Shown here: positions 55,944-64,000 of the stretch, in pieces
Position numbering within the stretch: position 1 is the stretch's first letter
Layout of the letters: the number at the start of each line of letters is the position of its first letter
Source of the DNA: Eutreptiella sp. 'Long Island Sound 2002'
Lineage: Eukaryota > Euglenozoa > Euglenophyceae > Eutreptiales > Eutreptiaceae
Assembly: GCA_964036045.1 (NCBI GenBank)
Contig: OZ038379.1
Coordinates: 75,039,992-75,103,991 of the forward strand
Reading direction: 5' to 3'
DNA length: 64,000 bases
The notes under the pieces: model-generated
Seen by the model: the letters and a program-made list of their open reading frames with translations, nothing else
What the model was told of the DNA's origin: nothing
Databases searched by the model: none
Program-made: the position numbers and the translations under genes

Positions 55944-57239
55944 CGTTGTAGAAGTCCTGTATTAGGTAGTGGCGCCCAAAACAAGAAGGTCTAGCACGCT
56001 AAATGGGCTCACAACGCCACTACATTGCACGCCACCAATGTCCAACAAGCCCACATTGGCGTTGAAAATTGCTCGTGCAAAAAACAAGTTGAAACGTTGC
56101 GAATGAAACTGGGGTCGTAAAAAACTTGCAACAAGGGAACAGTATCAAGTAGTATGCCATGCAAAGGAGGGATCCCGAACCCTCACCTACACCACACCTA
56201 CTTTGCTACCTGTGCTATTCCGACTACTCGTCGAAAAATTGCAAGGTCATTTTGACCAATTTTACCCCAAGCAAAAACTCTTGGGGGCCCACATCTAGCA
56301 CCCTCGCTTTGTGGTGGCTGAACTTTGGGCCGACCGGGATATGCAGGGGTACCAAATTTCTATTGGCAAAATAGGGAATGTTTGGGGTCCTCAAAGCATT
56401 ATGTAGGCTACGCTTACACAATATGAAAGAGCAACTAGTTGTGTTATTTAGAAAAAAATTGGGTTGCGAAACTTTTACACAGAGGGGTCGGACTTTTTTC
56501 TCCAGGCCATACCCCCCCCCTAGGGCGGGGGGTAAGAAAAAACGGGTATACCGCGAATCTTTTTTGCGCCCGCCCACCCCCCCCCGAAATGTGGCCGAGG
56601 TGCGGGGGCAGGCTTGGGCTTGGGTTTGGGTGGGTCACCATGGGCCATATGTGTCACGGTGCGCGCCAGGGGGAGGCGGAAGAAAAATTCCCATAGGAGG
56701 TGAACTTTTTTTTTTCAACCGTAACACTTGTCCCCCGCCAACCCAGCATACAAAAACTTCTACCCGTGGGGGACTTTTTCTACCCTAACCCCCCATTGAT
56801 CCCACTTAGCCCACACCCCCCCCAAGCCCCCCCCGGTTGCCCCCCCCCCCTTTTTGCCCCCTCCCCCGGCCCACCCCCCCTACCCCACCCCCCTTGCTCC
56901 ACCACCTCCACGGAATTTCTATCGAGGCTGCCCCGGCTACCATGGCCAAGCGTGGTCAATCACATGCCCCCAATCCCGGGGCCCACTTACGGAGCGCCGG
57001 GTTCCAAGCACACGAGCACCAACTGTCAAATCGGTTGTTCACATATATATGTATAGGAGCACATTGATCTTTTAACACCATCGCTCTCTCAAAGAGAAGA
57101 GACTACAGCCCTGGCTCAATGTGCAAAACCGTAGAAGGGAATTGCACCCTTCGGCACTGCGTCGCACTCGGTGCTCGCATGCACAACACTTGTGACCTGC
57201 ATCCTGCACACACTGTGCTGGGGCGCCAACACATCTGTT
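55944..57239. other. No supported gene; C-rich tracts
   Basis: Runs of C at 56,509-56,518, 56,575-56,585 and 56,815-56,880 dominate. Frames are low complexity (Pro-rich) or short. One interspersed-repeat copy lies at 56,895-57,010 and a diverged satellite unit may begin near 57,230. Confidence 0.4.
56895..57010 (+). repeat. Interspersed repeat of about 100 bp, copy 2
   Basis: Contains ctccaccacctccacggaattt, gaggctgccccggctaccatgg, ggtcaatcacatgcccc and acttacggagcgccgggttcc. It is preceded by C-rich sequence. It pairs with copy 3 about 985 bp downstream, the two bracketing the roughly 144-bp satellite. Confidence 0.8.
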
Positions 57240-57790
57240 TTTTTGAATGCCTGTCTTCAGTGTCATGCGAAGATGCGGCCTGGTGGTCGCAGCCGCCTTG
57301 GTTGTTGGCATAGATGCTGGAGTGTCTTTTGCAAGTACTTTTGGACTTGAGCTTTTCACGGCGAGTCACAAGTGTGGAATACCGAGGGGTTTGCAGAAAA
57401 ATCGCATGCAACACCCACCAATTTTTGGTCCGTCTTCAGCGCCATCCAAAGAAGCGCTGCCCACAATGGGCTTTGATGCGGCCATACTCAACTTGATGTT
57501 CAAGCTGTTGGTGTTGCTCCACAAAATCTGGATACCTGCACAAAAATCGCAAACACAACATACCTGTTTTTGCGTGTCTTCGGCACCATCCAAAGATGCA
57601 CTGCCCACAGTGGTCTTTAATGCGCCCATGCTCAACTTGGCGCTCAGGGCCTTCGTGTTGCTACACAAAATCTTGATACCTGCAGAAAAGTGGCATGCAA
57701 AACACACCTGTTTTGTTTGCTTGTCTTCAGCGCCATCCGAAAATTCGTTGCACAAAGCAATGAGTACAACACTTGTGGAGCAGCTTTCGG
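57240..57790. repeat. Satellite of about 144 bp, about four copies
   Basis: Landmarks ttgcagaaaaatcgcatgc (about 57,391), ctgcacaaaaatcgcaaac (57,535) and ctgcagaaaagtggcatgc (57,680) recur at about 144-bp spacing, each followed by tcttcagcgccatcc-like sequence. A more diverged unit begins near 57,240. The period is close to 48 codons, so a minus-strand frame (57,366-57,863) shows 48-residue repeats with CxxC-like cysteines. I treat it as a satellite, not a proven gene. Confidence 0.8.
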
Positions 57791-57879
57791 AGCGCACTTT
57801 GCGTATGGTATTCTGCTGACGGCTCCTACACAAGCGAACATTGACGACATGCACGACAGACACCCCAACCCTCCCCCCT

Positions 57880-57995
57880 GCTCCGCCACCTCCACAGAAT
57901 TTCAGTGACTATAGTGAATTTCTGCGAAGGCTGCCCTGGTTACCAGGCCCACGTGTGGCCAATTACATGCCCCCGATCGGGGGCAGACTCACGGA
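57880..57995 (+). repeat. Interspersed repeat of about 100 bp, copy 3
   Basis: Matches copies 1 and 2: ctccgccacctccacagaattt, gaaggctgccctggttacc, ggccaattacatgcccc and actcacggagtgcccggttcc. It contains a 15-20-bp insertion relative to copy 2 after cagaattt. Confidence 0.8.
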
Positions 57996-58693
57996 GTGCC
58001 CGGTTCCCAACCCCACAACCCGCTGCCATTCCCCCTACCCGCTTCCCTGTGGTCCCTCTATCCACCATCTTTTGCACCCTGTGTAACCGGTGGCATGCCT
58101 GCCGCCTCCCTCCCGTCCTGCCCTCCTCCCTCTCGTCCCTCTGTCCTTTGTCTTCCCTATTGCCTCCCCTTCTCGCCGCCACCCATCTCGCCTTCCTTCC
58201 TCCCTGTTGTGGGTCATGGTCACGGTCACTTGGCCTGTTTGCCTCCTTGTCTGTACCTTGTCTTGGTGAACCAGCCCTGCCTTGTGCAACACTTGGTCGT
58301 ATTGCACAGGCGCATTGTTCTCCTCCTCCCTCCTACCTTTCCACCTCAAGTCAGCTCGTGATCTGTGTGGGTGCCAGGGTAAGGCCCACGGGGTCCTCCG
58401 TGCATCGCTAGTGCGGCACCCCCGCATGGCGCATGCATCGCCCTTGCATCGCCCGTGCCCACTTCCAACTACTCCCCTCCCTTCTTGCTATGTTTCCCCT
58501 TCTTATTTTTGGTCTAGCTCCCATGGCCCCTCCGGTTCTCATCTGCACCCCTGTCCTCCCCCTGTTGGTCCCGCTGCGCCAACACAACGGGGATGAGGGC
58601 GTGGGGGTCTGCATGGTCTCGCCCCCCCGACCCATACAATGCTGGCTTGCACAAACCAACACCATGTCCAAAGTACACACCACAGAGTAGTCA
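57996..58693. other. No supported gene
   Basis: C/T-rich on the plus strand with low-complexity frames (Pro, Ser, Leu on plus; Arg, Gly, Glu on minus). Nothing recognisable. It may be the 3' flank of the minus-strand relic starting at 58,694. Confidence 0.35.
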
Positions 58694-61010
58694 CTAGTGC
58701 CGTTGTGTGCTGGCCACTATCATTGTCCTCCATCTGGGTCCCCTTTTCTCATCGCTCCGCTCGATTCTTATCTTTTTCCTCATCTTCCTCTTCAACGCTT
58801 TCTTCTTTTCTGCGCTGGTTCCTGTTCCTCCTCTTCTACTTCCTCCGCTTTTTCCTCGTTTCTCTTGCGTGCCTTGCTTGCTTGCTTGCTTGGTCTCTTG
58901 CTTTCCTTCTTCCGTGCCTTGTTCCAGGGGGCTTTTCCTTGGTCGCAAGATGTCCGCATGCCCAGGGCTGCGTCAGTCTCCGTCGCCGCGACGATCAGCA
59001 CCAGCCACCGGCTCTTCACCAACGGCTGCTCCTTGCGGGTCTTGCTCCTGCTCCAGTAACAACTTGGGTGGCCCAAACCAAGCCACCTCAATTCCATATA
59101 TGTGTCGCTGGGCATCAACACGGGTTAAGGGCCAGCTGCCGTACTCCTCATCACGGCAGGGGCCAGTCCACTGCGCCTCGCCAAAGCCGCCAACCTCGCC
59201 TCCTTGCTCAGCGCTGTGTATGGGCTCGGCCGCAATCCCCCTTGGACGGCGGTGTTAGCAGTGCTCACGATCTAAGGGCGCTTCGGGACGTACTGCCCAC
59301 GTGCCCTGGAATTGGGCCTCACCTTGATTTGGCCCCATCCCTGCAGCCATTGCAGCTTGGAACGCTCTTCTTCCCTGTGTTGTTGTGTCATGGACGTGTT
59401 CTTGTCGAAGAGGTCGCCGGCTTCCGGAATCTTTCAATCGTCCCTGGAGCTGTGCATGAAGGAGCTAGCGGCTTTCACCGCCATGTACGAGGAGTTGTGC
59501 TTCTGCGCCACCTTCGCTTACCACGGCTTCTCCAGGGAATGCACGATAAAGCCTTCGCGCCATAAAGGTGACCGACAGGTCTGGCGCCAGCAGCAGCAGC
59601 AGCGGATCGACGATTCATGTCTCCTAGCCCTCCCGGACCACAGCGACCACGAACAAGTGGCGGGTCAGGTGGGAAGCGTGGAGGAGCCCTTCATCGCGCG
59701 AGTTATGGTACACCGCCGGAAAATCGGGCACGTAGCGGGTGCGCGCCGTAGGTATCCTGGCTGCGCGCTTGCAGCACGTGCAGCAACTTCCTCTGTTTGG
59801 TGTAGGCCTGCATGGCATTGTTGGCAGTTTACAGCTGCATGTCCCGTTGTGCGCCGGAGGGGGCGCGCACGAGGGACGTATGCTCCAGCGACCATGCCCC
59901 AATTGTCGCAGTCCGCTGATGCTCCAAATCCCAGATCCTCGTCATCCAAGCGTGGTCATCCTCGTCCCCAGCTGTCCGCTTGTATCTGCGCATCAGGTCG
60001 ACAAAAAGCTTTCGGTCCTGGTCACACCTTTCTCAATGCGTCTTTGCGCTTGCTCCTTCTCTCTCTCCCTTTGTGGTCTCTTTTGTCGATGGGAAACATG
60101 CTGATACTATGGCCTACTATTGCGTACTCGGCTAGCAATACCGCCCACCTCGGTCTCCCACTCCTCCGTGTCCGACTCCAACACCATTGGTGCACCCAAG
60201 GATGAGCGGCGCGCCTTCTTCAATGCGGGCTCGCCCTTGTCCTTGCGCTTGCGCTCTAGCTTGAGGGGCCTCTCCGGGGGCCAATGTCGTGGGGGCAGGG
60301 GTGCCATCCAAAGCTTTTGCGTCGATTTTCGGGATCCTCGTGTTTCCCTCTCTCCTTCTGGCGGATCCGCGGCATGTCCCTTCTCCGGCAGCTCTGCCTC
60401 CGCCTCTGCCTCTTTTGCAGGCCTCCTCTGCTCTAGCCATTCCTTTGCTATTATGAACTCGCTGGCATCCCACGTTGTATGCCTGGTTGCAAGAGCGTAA
60501 AAAAACGCCTTCGGCGCTTTCCGTTGCGTCCCTTGATGTTGTGATGGCGAAGTCGACCGGCTGACCTTCTTTGGTCACCTTCCCTGCCGCCTCCTTTGCG
60601 GCAATACGATACTCCTTCTTGTACAGGGCTCTCAACGCCCTATTTTGCCATGACCTTCCTATCGGGGCACCTCCCAGCCAACCCCCTTTTTTTTGGGGGG
60701 GGGGGCGCTTCTATATAAGCCTCCTGTGGCGCCTGTGGCTCTGTTTGTGGTGCCTCTGGTGGCTGCTTTGGTGCCCCCTTTAGCGCTTGCTTCCTTCGTT
60801 GGTGCTGCCTCGGTTGGTGCCTTCTTTTTTGCTTTCTTTGCTAGCTGCTTTGTTTGTCCTTTGGTGCTGTCTTTGCTGGCGGTCTTGGTGCCTGCTCTTG
60901 TGCCTCCTCTGGTTGCTCCGTTTGTACCTCCTTAGGTGCTTGTTTTGCTGCTTCCTTTGGTGCTCCCTCCGCTGGTTGCTCTGATACCAGCTTGGGGGCC
61001 ATCCCCTTGG
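58694..61010 (-). pseudogene. Unrecognised minus-strand gene relic: K/Q/P/E-rich N-terminus, coiled coil, basic C-terminus
   Basis: From 61,010 down: KEAAKQAPKEVQTEQPEEAQ, PQTEPQAPQEAYIEAPPPP, then RALYKKEYRIAAKEAAGKVT and QPVDFAITTSRDATESAEG. A shift at the T-run near 60,498 gives DASEFIIAKEWLEQRRPAKE, LKLERKRKDKGEPALKKARR (nuclear-localisation-like) and VLESDTEEWETEVGG. Through a TAG at 60,107 the frame continues RQKRPQREREKEQAQRRIEK. A further shift gives IWDLEHQRTATIGAWSLEHT and, through a TAA, AMQAYTKQRKLLHVLQARSQ. The lowest frame (59,902-58,694) holds DAQRHIYGIEVAWFGPPKLL and EKKKALKRKMRKKIRIERSD. At least five stops and three shifts. Family unknown. Confidence 0.4.
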
Positions 61011-61059
61011 CGCCTCGATTGCGAGCAATACTTGTATATGTCTGCAAAGAGGAAGGCAA

Positions 61060-62600
61060 CAAAGGACAACAACCCCCGAGAGGGTACAACTTGTACCTCC
61101 CGGTTCTCCAAGTGCCTAGTCTTGGGGAACCCCATTCCTTCTCCAAGGGCAGCGGCGTCCCCTAAAGTACACATAATGCCCTCTCATGTGCATTAGCTCC
61201 CCGTGGGCAGTGCACAACACGTCAAATGCCATCAGCTAGCAGTGCACGGGTTTTCATTCTATCAGCTAGGCACAGTATGGGGAAAACCCCCCTAAGGGTC
61301 CAACTTGTGCCTTGGAGTTCTCCGAGTGCCCATCCCCGATGGAAGCAATTCTTTTTTCGATCGCCGCGGTGTCCCCTAGCGTACGCATACTTACCATAGC
61401 TGTGCATTGGCTCCCCGTAGGCAGGGCACAATACCTGAAATGCCATCAATCAGCAGTGCAGGAGTTGTCACTCTATCAGCTAGGTGCAGTATGGGCAATA
61501 AAGCTAGTAAACCCCGGAAGGGTCCAACTTGCGACTTCGAGTTCTCCGAGTGCCCATCCCGGATGGACCCAATTGTTTTTTCAGTCGCTGTGGTGTCCCC
61601 TAGTGTACGCACACTGACCACACCTGTGCATAAGCTCCCCGTGGGCACGGCACAACACCTCAAATGCCATCAGTCGGCAGTGCAGGGGTTGTAATTCTAC
61701 CGACTAGGCCGCCAACTACGTGCACCATGGGCACGGCAATACAGTGTAGAGAGTGGAACAGTGGCGTTGAAAAACACCGTTGTGGCACCATGGCGCCAAG
61801 GATCTCACCCTTTGAACGGGCAAATCTTCGTCCGGTCGGCCTGCGGGTAGGCCGAAGGGCAGGGCGGCCGGGCCTCCGGAGGGAAGCCCACCACATCGCT
61901 GGACATGCTGCCGAGCAGCCGCTCGTCCGTGAGGGCGGCAAGGTTGGGTCGCGCCTCCCTCTCCCTCTCCTTCTCCTTCTCCTTCCTCTCATTCTCCACC
62001 ATCCCCTACCACGGCACAATCCTATCCTTCGGCCGCTTCTCCTTCATCTTCTTCTCCTTCTCTTCTCTCCCCTTCGTCTCCTTCTGCATCTTCCTTCTCC
62101 TTTCCTTTTGCCGATTCTCCTTCTTCTTTCCTTCTATCTTTCCTCGCAATTTGCTCTGATGTGCCACAGAGTATGGGGAAAAAAGGGCAATAACACCCCA
62201 AAAAGACCAACTTGTGCCTTGCGGTTCTCCATGTGCCCGGCTGCGATGGACCCAATTCCTTCTGCAGTGGCTGCGGTGTCCCTTGGCGTACACAGAGGGC
62301 ACTCACGTGTGCATGCATTCCCCGGTTGAAGGGCACAACATGTCAAATGCCATCACTCAGCAGTAAAGGGGTTTTCACTCAAGCCAAGTAGGCACAGTAT
62401 GGGCGAAAAGAGTCCAACAGCCCCTCCAAAAGTCCAACTTGTGCTTCCCTGCTCTCCAAGTCCCCAGCGCCGATGGACCCCACTCCTTTTGCATTGGCTG
62501 CGGCGTCCGGGCATACACATATAGCCCTCAGTGTGCATGCATTCCCCGGTGGCAGGGCAGAACACGTCAAATGTCATCAGTCATGGGTGCAAGGGTTTTC
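61060..62600. repeat. Tandem repeat of about 220 bp, five copies, interrupted once
   Basis: The landmark caaatgccatcag-like sequence occurs at about 61,222, 61,439, 61,662, 62,343 and 62,565. Each unit holds gtccaacttgtgcc, gttctcc(a/g)agtgccc, gatggacccaattcc and tgcggtgtcccctagcgtac. An unrelated stretch of about 400 bp (61,760-62,155, with a C/T-rich ctccttctccttc tract) separates copies 3 and 4. On the minus strand each unit reads CTAGCTGATAGAGTGACAAC, resembling a pol III box A, with a weak box B-like GGTATTGTGCC about 45 bases on. A tRNA-derived SINE origin is possible. Confidence 0.8.
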
Positions 62601-63150
62601 ATTTGTGCCCAACTGGCCGGTGGTGTTGAAAAACACCGTAAACTCCCTGTTCCCCAGCTGTTGCCGAAGAGCTGGAAGTTGGAACGTCTCGCCGAGGTCC
62701 GGGGGGCTTGCGATGGGAGCAACGACCCGAATTGTGGCCGCTGCGGCGGAGGGGCGGACTGAGAGGTTCATGGCAGCAACGAACCAAAGTGCGGCCGCGG
62801 GGGAGCAAAGAGGTTAGGGCGGGGCTCGGCCGCTTTGGGGCTGAAGCGAGTGGCATCAGTGAGGAACGGCGGTGCCTGCTATACTGGGTCAGTGTCACCT
62901 AATCACCGGGCGGGGGGGGGGGCTTTGGGCTTGGGCTTTGGGCTTGTCTTCCCGATCCGAAGAGGGCCTTAGGGGCCCACGGAGTGCCTCGCTTTGGGGA
63001 AGTTAGGCTCAGGCGCACCGCACTCACTCTCGAACCATGCGGTGCAAGAGCGGGGGTATACACCTCCTAGTGCGGACGTGCTTGTGCTGGCATGGGGCAT
63101 GGGGCACGGGGCACGGCACATGCAAGGTACAGAAAGCGGGTCGAGATCCT
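62601..63150. other. No supported gene
   Basis: Begins with a short hairpin (ggtgttgaaaaacacc at about 62,624-62,639) also present as gcgttgaaaaacacc near 61,766. The rest is GC-rich with a G-run at 62,911-62,921. Open frames are short and without motif. It may be the 3' flank of the LINE-like fragment to its right. Confidence 0.4.
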
Positions 63151-63960
63151 TTAATGGAAGCGTTCTTGAGTCGTCAGCGTGCGAACCACAGCCGCGTCCC
63201 ACAGGAGCACGTGATGCCTGATGGCCAGAGTGTTCATGGGTTCAGGTAGCATGAGGCGTAAGGGTTGTAAGGCGGTTGCGATAGTGAGGATCACTAGGGG
63301 TCCCAGGTGAACCTGCACAAGGTGCGCAATGGACGGGTCCTGCAGATTGGGGTGGACCAGAAATGTCAATGTGGGGGCCCACCGTGCAGTGGGGGGGGGG
63401 GGGGGCATTCGCATAGGCAGTCGACCCCCCGCCTGCATTCGCCAGTGCTGTAGGTGGCACGTGTTCCAGCGGGCGAGGAACACCACCGACAGTGGTAGGA
63501 CATGGGCACAGAGCTCCGACACATGTGGATTGAGGGTTGAGCTGGGCCGAGTGGGCCACTCCAGGGTGTCCAGGACCATCAGCAGGTCCGTGAGTGAGGG
63601 GGAGCCGTCAACCATCGCCTCCAGGACAACACGAACACGGTCGCTTGTTCCGTCCTCTGCTGCCGAGGAGGGGTGTGCGGACCTGACAAGGCCAAAGGGA
63701 GAAAAGACGGTCCACCTGTGGGGAGGGAGGGGGGATGGCGTGTGTAGGTCCGTTTCAAGCTTTACCGTGATGGAGTTGTTGCTAGCGGGTTGTACGACGT
63801 TCGTGCCGTCAGGCAGGTATGACCCTGCCAGCTTGGGCACCGTGGCGAGGAGCCGCACAAATGCCCACTGGCTGCGCACGAGAAACGTTGGGCAGGAGCA
63901 GGCTACGTGGGACCAAGGGTGGTCCACGTGTGCGTCGCAGTAATCGCATGTGTAGTAATG
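63151..63960 (-). pseudogene. LINE-like ORF2 fragment at the right edge, zinc-binding region
   Basis: A minus-strand frame of about 270 codons enters from beyond the window. Its first residues include CDYCDAHVDHPWSHVAC, a Cys-x2-Cys...His...Cys arrangement comparable to zf-RVT fingers after RT in LINEs. A long segment follows that ends LLWDAAVVRTLTTQERFH, comparable to the LLWD... segment after the LINE-B finger at 8.6 kb. The spacer differs greatly from LINE-B, so this is either a third family or an unrelated gene. RT, if present, lies outside the window. Confidence 0.4.
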
Positions 63961-64000
63961 TACAGAGGTGGGGGGGGGGGGCGAAACAGTAGCGCCCGCA

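Noticed and set aside
58639-59565. 308-codon plus-strand frame
   Set aside because: Composition is Phe/Leu/Ser-rich without motif, while the minus strand reads charged coiled-coil and basic segments typical of a real protein.

Overview
This window looks like nuclear DNA of a eukaryote. It has no operons, ribosome binding sites or bacterial genes. It is built almost entirely from transposable elements, minisatellites, microsatellites and long G or C homopolymers, and it is GC-rich in the coding relics. I cannot name the organism; a large-genome alga or other protist is my guess. I see no intact host gene: every protein-coding stretch carries in-frame stops, frameshifts or truncation.

Layout. 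About 0-46 kb is a head-to-tail array of five copies of one large non-LTR retrotransposon (here LINE-A), all on the minus strand, so 5' ends lie at high coordinates. Unit I runs from 16.8 kb to beyond the window start, unit II 22.3-16.8, unit III 26.2-22.3, unit IV 32.4-26.4 and unit V 45.85-32.4. A recurring motif (ggagctccag followed by a ccctcagccttcat-like run) marks each boundary at about 45.85, 32.39, 26.37, 22.33 and 16.81 kb. LINE-A encodes a very long ORF1 with a CCCH zinc finger. Its ORF2 has, in order: APE-type endonuclease, reverse transcriptase, a connector, an RNase H-like domain, a CCHC zinc finger and a CxxC...CxxC zinc ribbon. Unit I is split by a 3.7-kb nested insertion (6.16-9.87 kb) holding a second LINE family (LINE-B, with canonical RNase H) and tRNA-like sequences. 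Units II-V are mosaics. About 10 kb of the array (16.8-26.3) is duplicated at 26.4-36.9, one copy contains a further 561-bp tandem duplication, and the RT core of unit V carries a roughly 0.6-kb internal inversion.

Unit V is also interrupted by a 3.9-kb element (37.94-41.85 kb) with short perfect terminal inverted repeats and no visible target-site duplication. Its interior is six alternating inverted arms, a giant foldback structure. A sequence nearly identical to its right end recurs at 55.1 kb inside an unrelated broken gene.

From 46 to 64 kb the window holds relics of other genes, mostly on the minus strand: a coiled-coil/basic protein, a Mutator-like (MULE-type) DDE transposase, a Cys/His-rich protein with a serine-rich tail, and a K/Q/P/E-rich coiled-coil protein. 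Between them lie satellites (25 bp, about 144 bp, about 220 bp) and an interspersed repeat of about 100 bp. A second LINE-like fragment enters at the right edge.

A cross-cutting feature is that long reading frames are kept without indels but carry many in-frame stops, TAG being commonest. Alignment between LINE-A units shows these stops replacing several different amino acids. That favours point-mutation decay, although a UAR-as-glutamine code is not fully excluded.
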